64,000 bases of DNA from Eutreptiella sp. 'Long Island Sound 2002'. Its lineage: Eukaryota; Euglenozoa; Euglenophyceae; Eutreptiales; Eutreptiaceae. The notes below the pieces were generated by a model. That model was given only the letters and a program-made list of their open reading frames with translations, did not search any database and was not told the DNA's origin. A program made the translations under genes and the position numbers. Below are positions 54,493 through 64,000 of this stretch, piece after piece. The first letter of the stretch is position 1; every line of letters starts with the position of its first letter. Where the stretch lies: assembly GCA_964036045.1 (NCBI GenBank), contig OZ038402.1, positions 11,365,739 through 11,429,738 on the forward strand. Direction: 5' to 3'.

Positions 54493-56305
54493 TTCATGGG
54501 TGAAGTCGGGTTTGAAAATAAGAACGGCCCCCACATGTCCCTCCACAACAACGGGGGCACGGACGTCCCAAGTCCGTCCCGAAGGACCAGCAGACAATCT
54601 CCCGCGACCGTGTCACCGGCGCCGGCCACAGCGGCAGACCACGCGTGCCCTGTGGCAATCGGGGGAGGGCGGGAGGCCCCCCCGGCGCCGTTGCGCTGTG
54701 CCGTCCGCAGCCCCCGCAAAACGGCTCTACAACCCCCCGATTTGGGGGGTGGGGGGGGCACACAGGCCCCAGTCCAGCGCCCGGCAGACTCACTTGCGCG
54801 CCGCTCGTACGCCGTGTTAGGTGCTCCCCACTCCAATACTACTCCGTCCCCCGTAGCAAGGGATGCAAAGATTTCCAGCCCTGCAGCCCTAGGGGTGGAA
54901 CATACTGCTCCTGATGGGTATCTTCACTCAAGGCCATGTCGTGTGACATCGGGGTATTAAAAAAAAATCCTCATTTACTTGGTATTTGGTTGGAATCCTT
55001 TTCAACTTCAATTCGGCGTTACTGTTGAGAAGATATATTGATCAGGGATGGGCCTCTACCCCCCCGCCCCCTACTCCCCGGTCTTGACCGCGTTGCCCCA
55101 TTGGCCGCCGGGGGCCTCTGGGGCGCGGTGCACGCGCGGCCGCGGCACGTCACACACCTGCGGCGGCGGGGGGCCGATCTGCCGCCTCCGGACGGCCACC
55201 GCGACGGCGACGGTGGTGGCGACGATGCCGACGGCCACGACGCAGAGCACGGGCACCCACGTCTTCGACCGGTCTGACGAGAGGCGGCGAGGGACACGGG
55301 GCTGCACGGGGCCCCTAAGGCACGGGGGCAGGGGGGGGGGCACCGCCACAGCCCCACCCCACGTCCCAACGACGACGCCCACCACCACAACCGAAGGGGC
55401 AGTCGCTCGCGTGCTGCGGCCCCTCGAGGGCCTCGGCCCTTGGGCCGCTAGGCCCCGCCCCCCCCCCCCTTCCCCGCAAGGCCCCATCCGGTGAGAAGGG
55501 CCGCACGTCGGCGGGGGGCGCCTGCCCACCGGACCCCCGGGGCTCCAATGTGACGTTGGGTGGGGGGGTGGGGGGGGGCTGGGACGGAGTACTGCGGTGC
55601 CCCGTGCCACGGAAGCACGTGGGGGGGGGGGGGGGGGCTACCCCATCACCGGCAGTGTGTTCGACGCCCTCTCAGTTGTTGTTACCGCCGTGTGCGTCGG
55701 TGCAGGCCTGGGATATGCCGTCGGACGCCATGGCCAGGCGGTGGAAGTGCACTGTGGGTGTGCGGGGGGGGGGGGGGGGGGTTGGCGTGTCGCTTCTGGT
55801 GTCTTGTTCTCGTCTGCAGCCGGCGCCCATTGGCCGATCGCCATTCGCTGCCCCTTCCCTCGGACCCTGTCCTTGCGCAGGCGGTGGTGCCCATCGGCCT
55901 CCCACCGCCCCGTGTCCCTCCTCTCCCCCCTTGGCCTACCTTTACCTCTCCACTTCCCTTTCCTTTGGTCGGTGGTACCAATGGAGCACCCAGACTTTCC
56001 CGGTTTCACTTCTCTGTGTCGGGTCCACGCGGAGGCGGGCAAACGCCCTTCGCCGTTGCCCCGGTGCGCCCAAGCGGTCGTCCCGAACCGGCGGTGAGGC
56101 CCCCAACGGCGGCTTTTGGGGTGTGCGGGGGGGGGGGGGAGGGTCTGGGAGGGCCCGGCCACAATGGGCTGCACGCTGCCCGTCCCCATCCGACACAAGG
56201 GCCGGCCCGAATGGCGTCACGAGGGTGACCCACTGCCCGGCTTCGGTTTTTTGTGTGTCTCGTGACTTTCTGGGCGCACTTACTGAGGCAGTGGTACTGC
56301 CGCCC
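54493..56305. other. No assigned gene; G/C tracts
   Basis: Long ORFs on both strands here coincide with C or G runs (for example 55621-55637 and 55767-55780) and show no recognised domain. A short AT-rich island lies at about 54955-55020. Confidence 0.45.
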
Positions 56306-56545
56306 CCAGGGATGTATTGGAAGAGAGGATGAGGGGGGGGGTTGGCCGGACCCCCCCCCTCCTCCGAGGGTCCTGCCGAAGGCTGTCCGAAAATTTTTGA
56401 AGCTTAAATCCTCTTGGCACCGAAGGCGCCGAAGCAAAGTTTTGGCTGTCAGCCTCAAACATGGGAAGTGGAGGAACGGGGGGGGGGGGGCCAGGGAGGG
56501 ACTCACCTCCTCCTACGGTGTACGGCCGTTCTAATACATCCCTGG
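56306..56545. mobile_element. MITE-like inverted-repeat element, copy 3
   Basis: The best preserved member: the left end ccagggatgtattggaagag (56306-56325) and the reverse complement of the right end CCAGGGATGTATTAGAACGG (56526-56545) match in 17 of 20 positions. The 240-bp element is non-coding, with G and C runs just inside the ends. The flanks share ctgcc on both sides but this is too short to call a target-site duplication. Confidence 0.7.
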
Positions 56546-56689
56546 CTGCCCCATCCGCATGGCACCCTCTCCGGGAGGGGGTTCCCACAGTTGCGAGTCA
56601 TGCCCAGGGCGGTCCTTAACGAGAAAAAAAAACTGTTCCGGAACATTGTTATTTCAAAAACGACCGCGTGTAGCTCATATGTTCAACCA

Positions 56690-56905
56690 TGGTTGGTGGC
56701 GATTGGCGGTTTGCGGCTGGTGGAGATTGCCGGTTGGCGGTTGGCGGTTGGTGGTTGGCGGCAGTTGGCAGTTGGTGATGGGTGGTTGGTGGCGGTTAGC
56801 AGCGGTTGACAGTTGGAGGTCGGTCGCGGTTGGCGGTTGGTGGCGGTTGGCGGTTGGCGGTTGGTGGCAGTTGGCGGTTGGTGGCAGTTGGCGGTTGGTG
56901 GTCCC
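56690..56905 (+). repeat. GGTTGGYGG-type array
   Basis: A run of ggcggttggtggcggttgg variants with 7-bp substructure (GGTTGGC/GGTTGGT), about 200 bp. The plus strand is rich in GGTTGG and could form two-tetrad G-quadruplexes. Confidence 0.9.
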
Positions 56906-57006
56906 TTGGGGTGGTCCTTAAGGGGGGTCCTTAACAAAAAAAATAATCTGGTCCTGCCGGTGGACTGCCGGTGGATACATCGTACCTGTTGCCGGAGGGG
57001 GCTGGG

Positions 57007-57150
57007 CAGGGATGTATTAGAAGGGGGGGGAAGGGGGGGTCTGAAGGGGGGGAGGAGGGGGATTTGGCTGGGACCCCGCTCCTCCCAGGGTCCCCCTATG
57101 GTCCTATGGTTTCAAGCGTAAATCCTTTAGGCACGGAAGCAACATTTTGG
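57007..57150 (+). mobile_element. Half copy of the inverted-repeat element
   Basis: Starts cagggatgtattagaagg followed by G runs, gggaccccgctcctcccagggtcc and a tcaagcgtaaatcctttaggcac block. The last block also occurs in copy 3 at about 56399-56425 (gaagcttaaatcctcttggcac). No right terminal repeat was found before the satellite. Confidence 0.5.
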
Positions 57151-57309
57151 CGTCAGTGGAAACTCCCAACAGAAACTCCCTCCCGCGGCCCCCAATGAGC
57201 CGTGATGTTGTTGTGGGCCCCAGGGGGTGGGCGGAAACACTGCTGCTCCCCGGGGGAGTAGACCGGGGGGGGGGGGTCTGGAGGGGGTCAGGGTCCCTAC
57301 TCAGCGCCC

Positions 57310-57579
57310 CCCCCCCCCCGTGGGGGGCTCCATGTGCTGCAAGGCAACCTGTGCATCCCGGGGCTTGGGGGGGTAGTAACTGGAGAGCCGGTGCCCGCAT
57401 ATGCAGCAGCCTTCGCACGACAGTAAAGCATCCCGCTGCCTTCCTCCGATAACGAAAGGACCTTGGCTTTGTGGCTCCAGATTGGCGCGGAAGATGATGC
57501 CATCGTGCTGCCAGTACATGAAGCCGCGCTCCGTATCAAGCGGGATCGCTATGAGGCATGGAGTGGCGGTGCCCTTGGA
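57310..57579 (-). CDS. Unrecognised minus-strand ORF next to the satellite
   Basis: The minus frame from about 57575 down to 57301 reads with balanced composition: a CLIAIPLDTERGFMYWQHDG stretch, then FRANLEPQSQGPFVIGGRQR, then CEGCCICGHRL, and a Pro-rich end. It could be a real exon whose upstream part is cut off by the satellite, or the satellite may lie in its intron. No family recognised; the two closely spaced Cys pairs could bind metal. Confidence 0.3.
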
Positions 57580-60500
57580 TTGCATCGGGGTGGAGTGCAG
57601 TGCAGTGGGGTGAGATGGATGGGAGTGCATTGCAGTGCATTGGGGTGGAGTGCAGTGCAGTGCAGTGAGATGGATGGAAGTGCATTGCAGTGCATTGGGG
57701 TGGAGTGCAGTGCAGTGGGGTGAGATGGATGGGAGTGCAATGCATTGCATTGGGGTGGAGTGCAGTGCAGTGGGGTGAGATGGATGGGAGTGCATTGCAG
57801 TGCATTGGGGTGGAGTGCAGTGCAGTGGGGTGAGATGGATGGGAGTGCATTGCATTGCATTGGGGTGGAGTGCAGTGCAGTGGGGTGAGATGGATGGGAG
57901 TGCATTGCAGTGCATTGGGGTGGAGTGCAGTGCAGTGGGGTGAGATGGATGGGAGTGCATTGCATTGCATTGGGGTGGAGTGCAGTGCAGTGGGGTGAGA
58001 TGGATGGGAGTGCATTGCAGTGCATTGGGGTGGAGTGCAGTGCAGTGGGGTGAGATGGATGGGAGTGCGTTGCAGTGCATTGGGGTGGAGTGCAGTGCAG
58101 TGGGGTGAGATGGATGGGAGTGCATTGCAGTGCATTGGGGTGGAGTGCAGTGCAGTGGGGTGAGATGGATGGGAGTGCATTGCATTGCATTGGGGTGGAG
58201 TGCAGTGCAGTGGGGTGAGATGGATGGGAGTGCGTTGCATTGCATTGGGGTGGAGTGCAGTGCAGTGGGGTGAGATGGATGGGAGTGCATTGCAGTGCAT
58301 TGGGGTGGAGTGCAGTGCAGTGGGGTGAGATGGATGGGAGTGCATTGCATTGCATTGGGGTGGAGTGCAGTGCAGTGGGGTGAGATGTATGGGAGTGCGT
58401 TGCAGTGCATTGGGGTGGAGTGCAGTGCAGTGGGGTGAGATGGATGGGAGTGCATTGCATTGCATTGGGGTGGAGTGCAGTGCAGTGGGGTGAGATGGAT
58501 GGGAGTGCATTGCAGTGCATTGGGGTGGAGTGCAGTGCAGTGGGGTGAGATGGATGGGAGTGCGTTGCAGTGCATTGGGGTGGAGTGCAGTGTAGTGGGG
58601 TGAGATGGATGGGAGTGCATTGCAGTGCATTGGGGTGGAGTGCAGTGCAGTGGGGTGAGATGGATGGGAGTGCAATGCATTGCATTGGGGTGGAGTGCAG
58701 TGCAGTGGGGTGAGATGGATGGGAGTGCGTTGCATTGCATTGGGGTGGAGTGCAGTGCAGTGGGGTGAGATGGATGGGAGTGCATTGCAGTGCATTGGGG
58801 TGGAGTGCAGTGCAGTGGGGTGAGATGGATGGGAGTGCATTGCATTGCATTGGGGTGGAGTGCAGTGCAGTGGGGTGAGATGGATGGGAGTGCATTGCAT
58901 TGCATTGGGGTGGAGTGCAGTGCAGTGGGGTGAGATGGATGGGAGTGCATTGCAGTGCATTGGGGTGGAGTGCAGTGCAGTGGCGTGAGATGGATGGGAG
59001 TGCATTGCAGTGCATTGGGGTGGAGTGCAGTGCAGTGGGGTGAGATGGATGGAAGTGCATTGCAGTGCATTGGGGTGGAGTGCAGCGCAGTGGGGTGAGA
59101 TGGATGGGAGTGCATTGCAGTGCATTGGGGTGGAGTGCAGTGCAGTGCAGTGAGATGTATGGGAGTGCATTGCATTGCATTGGGGTGGAGTGCAGTGCAG
59201 TGGGGTGAGATGGATGGGAGTGCATTGCATTGCATTGGGGTGGAGTGCAGTGCAGTGCAGTGAGATGGATGGGAGTGCATTGCATTGCATTGGGGTGGAG
59301 TGCAGTGCAGTGGGGTGAGATGGATGGGAGTGCATTGCATTGCATTGGGGTGGAGTGCAGTGCAGTGGGGTGAGATGGATGGGAGTGCATTGCAGTGCAT
59401 TGGGGTGGAGTGCAGTGCAGTGGGGTGAGATGGATGGGAGTGCATTGCAGTGCACTGGGGTGGAGTGCAGTGCAGTGCAGTGAGATGGATGGGAGTGCAT
59501 TGCAGTGCATTGGGGTGGAGTGCAGTGCAGTGGGGTGAGATGGATGGGAGTGCATTGCAGTGCATTGGGGTGGAGTGCAGTGCAGTGGGGTGAGATGGAT
59601 GGGAGTGCATTGCAGTGCATTGGGGTGGAGTGCAGTGCAGTGGCGTGAGATGGATGGGAGTGCATTGCATTGCATTGGGGTGGAGTGCAGTGCAGTGGGG
59701 TGAGATGGATGGGAGTGCATTGCATTGCATTGGGGTGGAGTGCAGTGCAGTGGGGTGAGATGGATGGGAGTGCATTGCAGTGCACTGGGGTGGAGTGCAG
59801 TGCAGTGCAGTGAGATGGATGGGAGTGCATTGCAGTGCATTGGGGTGGAGTGCAGTGCAGTGCAGTGAGATGGATGGGAGTGCATTGCATTGCATTGGGG
59901 TGGAGTGCAGTGCAGTGGGGTGAGATGGATGGGAGTGCATTGCAGTGCATTGGGGTGGAGTGCAGTGCAGTGCAGTGAGATGGATGGGAGTGCATTGCAT
60001 TGCATTGGGGTGGAGTGCAGTGCAGTGCAGTGAGATGGATGGGAGTGCATTGCATTGCATTGGGGTGGAGTGCAGTGCAGTGGGGTGAGATGGATGGGAG
60101 TGCATTGCATTGCATTGGGGTGGAGTGCAGTGCAGTGGGGTGAGATGGATGGGAGTGCATTGCAGTGCATTGGGGTGGAGTGCAGTGCAGTGGGGTGAGA
60201 TGGATGGGAGTGCATTGCAGTGCATTGGGGTGGAGTGCAGTGCAGTGGGGTGAGATGGATGGGAGTGCATTGCATTGCATTGGGGTGGAGTGCAGTGCAG
60301 TGGGGTGAGATGGATGGGAGTGCATTGCAGTGCACTGGGGTGGAGTGCAGTGCAGTGCAGTGAGATGGATGGGAGTGCATTGCATTGCATTGGGGTGGAG
60401 TGCAGTGCAGTGCAGTGAGATGGATGGGAGTGCATTGCATTGCATTGGGGTGGAGTGCAGTGCAGTGGGGTGAGATGGATGGGAGTGCATTGCATTGCAT

Positions 60501-63500
60501 TGGGGTGGAGTGCAGTGCAGTGGGGTGAGATGGATGGGAGTGCATTGCAGTGCATTGGGGTGGAGTGCAGTGCAGTGGGGTGAGATGGATGGGAGTGCAT
60601 TGCATTGCATTGGGGTGGAGTGCAGTGCAGTGGGGTGAGATGGATGGGAGTGCATTGCATTGCATTGGGGTGGAGTGCAGTGCAGTGGGGTGAGATGGAT
60701 GGGAGTGCATTGCAGTGCATTGGGGTGGAGTGCAGTGCAGTGGGGTGAGATGGATGGGAGTGCATTGCAGTGCACTGGGGTGGAGTGCAGTGCAGTGCAG
60801 TGAGATGGATGGGAGTGCATTGCAGTGCATTGGGGTGGAGTGCAGTGCAGTGGGGTGAGATGGATGGGAGTGCATTGCAGTGCATTGGGGTGGAGTGCAG
60901 TGCAGTGGGGTGAGATGGATGGGAGTGCATTGCAGTGCATTGGGGTGGAGTGCAGTGCAGTGGCGTGAGATGGATGGGAGTGCATTGCATTGCATTGGGG
61001 TGGAGTGCAGTGCAGTGGGGTGAGATGGATGGGAGTGCATTGCATTGCATTGGGGTGGAGTGCAGTGCAGTGGGGTGAGATGGATGGGAGTGCATTGCAG
61101 TGCACTGGGGTGGAGTGCAGTGCAGTGCAGTGAGATGGATTGGAGTGCATTGCAGTGCATTGGGGTGGAGTGCAGTGCAGTGCAGTGAGATGGATGGGAG
61201 TGCATTGCATTGCATTGGGGTGGAGTGCAGTGCAGTGGGGTGAGATGGATGGGAGTGCATTGCAGTGCATTGGGGTGGAGTGCAGTGCAGTGCAGTGAGA
61301 TGGATGGGAGTGCATTGCATTGCATTGGGGTGGAGTGCAGTGCAGTGCAGTGAGATGGATGGGAGTGTATTGCATTGCATTGGGGTGGAGTGCAGTGCAG
61401 TGGGGTGAGATGGATGGGAGTGCATTGCATTGCATTGGGGTGGAGTGCAGTGCAGTGGGGTGAGATGGATGGGAGTGCATTGCATTGCATTGGGGTGGAG
61501 TGCAGTGCAGTGGGGTGAGATGGATGGGAGTGCATTGCAGTGCATTGGGGTGGAGTGCAGTGCAGTGGGGTGAGATGGATGGGAGTGCATTGCAGTGCAT
61601 TGGGGTGGAGTGCAGTGCAGTGGGGTGAGATGGATGGGAGTGCATTGCATTGCATTGGGGTGGAGTGCAGTGCAGTGGGGTGAGATGGATGGGAGTGCAT
61701 TGCATTGCATTGGGGTGGAGTGCAGTGCAGTGGGGTGAGATGGATGGGAATGCATTGCATTGCATTGGGGTGGAGTGCAGTGCAGTGGGGTGAGATGGAT
61801 GGGAGTGCATTGCAGTGCATTGGGGTGGAGTGCAGTGCAGTGGGGTGAGATGGATGGGAGTGCATTGCAGTGCACTGGGGTGGAGTGCAGTGCAGTGCAG
61901 TGAGATGGATGGGAGTGCATTGCATTGCATTGGGGTGGAGTGCAGTGCAGTGGGGTGAGATGGATGGGAGTGCATTGCATTGCATTGGGGTGGAGTGCAG
62001 TGCAGTGGGGTGAGATGGATGGGAGTGCATTGCAGTGCATTGGGGTGGAGTGCAGTGCAGTGGGGTGAGATGGATGGGAGTGCATTGCATTGCATTGGGG
62101 TGGAGTGCAGTGCAGTGGGGTGAGATGGATGGGAGTGCAATGCAGTGCATTGGGGTGGAGTGCAGTGCAGTGGGGTGAGATGGATGGGAGTGCATTGCAT
62201 TGCATTGCATTGGGGTGGAGTGCAGTGCAGTGGGGTGAGATGGATGGGAGTGCATTGCACTGCATTGGGGTGGAGTGCAGTGCAGTGGGGTGAGATGGAT
62301 GGGAGTGCATTGCATTGCATTGGGGTGGAGTGCAGTGCAGTGCAGTGAGATGGATGGGAGTGCATTGCATTGCATTGGGGTGGAGTGCAGTGCAGTGGGG
62401 TGAGATGGATGGGAGTGCATTGCATTGCATTGGGGTGGAGTGCAGTGCAGTGCAGTGAGATGGATGGGAGTGCGTTGCATTGCATTGGGGTGGAGTGCAG
62501 TGCAGTGGGGTGAGATGGATGGGAGTGCGTTGCATTGCATTGGGGTGGAGTGCAGTGCAGTGGGGTGAGATGGATGGGAGTGCATTGCAGTGCATTGGGG
62601 TGGAGTGCAGTGCAGTGCAGTGAGATGGATGGGAGTGCATTGCATTGCATTGGGGTGGAGTGCAGTGCAGTGCAGTGAGATGGATGGGAGTGCATTGCAT
62701 TGCATTGGGGTGGAGTGCAGTGCAGTGGGGTGAGATGGATGGGAGTGCGTTGCAGTGCATTGGGGTGGAGTGCAGTGCAGTGGGGTGAGATGGATGGGAG
62801 TGCATTGCAGTGCATTGGGGTGGAGTGCAGTGCAGTGGGGTGAGATGGATGGGAGTGCATTGCAGTGCATTGGGGTGGAGTGCAGTGCAGTGGGGTGAGA
62901 TGGATGGGAGTGCATTGCATTGCATTGGGGTGGAGTGCAGTGCAGTGGGATGAGATGGATGGGAGTGCATTGCATTGCATTGGGTTGGAGTGCAGTGCAG
63001 TGGGGTGAGATGGATGGAAGTGCATTGCAGTGCATTGGGGTGGAGTGCAGTGCAGTGGGGTGAGATGGATGGGAGTGCATTGCATTGCATTGGGGTGGAG
63101 TGCAGTGCAGTGGGATGAGATGGATGGGAGTGCATTGCATTGCATTGGGTTGGAGTGCAGTGCAGTGGGGTGAGATGGATGGAAGTGCATTGCAGTGCAT
63201 TGGGGTGGAGTGCAGTGCAGTGGGGTGAGATGGATGGGAGTGCATTGCAGTGCATTGGGGTGGAGTGCAGTGCAGTGCAGTGAGATGGATGGGAGTGCAT
63301 TGCAGTGCATTGGGGTGGAGTGCAGTGCAGTGGGGTGAGATGGATGGGAGTGCATTGCATTGCACTGGGGTGGAGTGCAGTGCAGTGCAGTGAGATGGAT
63401 GGGAGTGCGTTGCATTGCATTGGGGTGGAGTGCAGTGCAGTGGGGTGAGATGGATGGGAGTGCATTGCAGTGCATTGGGGTGGAGTGCAGTGCAGTGGGG

Positions 63501-64000
63501 TGAGATGGATGGGAGTGCATTGCAGTGCATTGGGGTGGAGTGCAGTGCAGTGGCGTGAGATGGATGGGAGTGCATTGCATTGCATTGGGGTGGAGTGCAG
63601 TGCAGTGGGGTGAGATGGATGGGAGTGCATTGCATTGCATTGGGGTGGAGTGCAGTGCAGTGGGGTGAGATGGATGGGAGTGCATTGCAGTGCATTGGGG
63701 TGGAGTGCAGTGCAGTGGGGTGAGATGGATGGGAGTGCATTGCATTGCATTGGGGTGGAGTGTAGTGCAGTGCAGTGAGATGGATTGGAGTGCATTGCAG
63801 TGCATTGGGGTGGAGTGCAGTGCAGTGCAGTGAGATGGATGGGAGTGCATTGCATTGCATTGGGGTGGAGTGCAGTGCAGTGGGGTGAGATGGATGGGAG
63901 TGCATTGCAGTGCATTGGGGTGGAGTGCAGTGCAGTGCAGTGAGATGGATGGGAGTGCATTGCATTGCATTGGGGTGGAGTGCAGTGCAGTGGGGTGAGA
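57580..64000 (+). repeat. 55-bp satellite array, about 117 monomers, runs off the window
   Basis: Consensus 55-bp unit made of TGGGGTGAGATGGATGGGAG, TGCATTGCAKTGCATTGGGG and TGGAGTGCAGTGCAG. Almost all monomers are exactly 55 bp; one near 62185 has 60 bp (an extra TTGCA). Variation is concentrated at a few positions: G or T in TTGCAK, and TGGGGTGAG or TGCAGTGAG. The minus-strand unit has no stop in any frame, and 55 is not a multiple of three, so all three minus frames stay open for over 2,100 codons. These are not genes. Confidence 0.98.

Noticed and set aside
57301-63970. Three minus-strand ORFs of 2,138 to 2,219 codons
   Set aside because: They are all readings of the 55-bp satellite, open in every minus frame for the same reason. 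Their starts and ends carry no domain.
1-64000. Dinoflagellate spliced-leader sequence or other marker of lineage
   Set aside because: I looked for the conserved CCGTAGCCATTTTGGCTCAAG-type leader and saw none; canonical GT-AG introns also give no lineage signal.

Overview
The window is eukaryotic nuclear DNA, most likely from a repeat-rich microbial alga or other protist. The case for this is: a multi-exon gene whose two introns (about 1.5 kb each) obey the GT-AG rule and keep reading-frame phase; pieces of a Ty3-type retroelement with LTR fragments; a tRNA-derived SINE-like family; long satellites; and an intronless hybrid histidine kinase, a class common in algae and other protists but absent from animals. 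I cannot name the species. Runs of C or G of 8 to 18 bases occur throughout, so one-base consensus errors are a real risk. Gene density is very low.

Layout. 0-9.3 kb: CAG/CAA-rich start, one SINE-like element (2491-2995), many C/G tracts, and a few unrecognised ORFs (6.7-8 kb). 9.4-11.9 kb: remnants of a Ty3-like retroelement, consisting of an LTR end, an intact Gag ORF, a small inverted piece of reverse transcriptase, and an RNase H region with a changed catalytic residue. 12-15.75 kb: GC-rich degenerate DNA with a broken minus-strand ORF that faintly resembles C48 cysteine proteases. 16.3-17.9 kb: an AT-richer array with an exact 184-bp period. 18.2-18.65 kb: RNase H fragment of another retroelement. 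18.65-26.92 kb: the main gene, an alpha-glucan synthase-like protein with a CBM48/branching-enzyme-like GH13 domain, one membrane helix, a GT5 glycogen-synthase-type domain and about 12 C-terminal membrane helices. This is the architecture of fungal cell-wall alpha-1,3-glucan synthase, and four apparent frameshifts interrupt it. 27.4-27.8 kb: an FG-GAP-like beta-propeller exon. 30.1 kb: second copy of the LTR end. 30.85-32.88 kb: hybrid histidine kinase, intact. 33.65-34.1 kb: transposase-like N-terminal fragment. 34.7-48 kb: mostly non-coding with 78-bp, 54-bp and about 390-bp repeats, dispersed repeats, and a minus-strand B-box-like zinc-finger fragment. 48-57.5 kb: G/C-tract-rich DNA with a family of inverted-repeat (MITE-like) elements, a second SINE-like copy in inverse orientation, GGTTGG-type arrays and a poly-G array. 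57.58 kb to the window end: a 55-bp satellite of about 117 monomers with higher-order organisation, running off the edge.

Functionally, only two genes are well supported. The glucan synthase-like enzyme would make alpha-glucan from a nucleotide sugar on the cytosolic side and process it with a lumenal or extracellular GH13 domain. The histidine kinase is a membrane sensor with its own receiver domain. Nothing in the sequence links the two. The rest is mobile-element debris and tandem repeats, possibly near a heterochromatic or centromere-like region.
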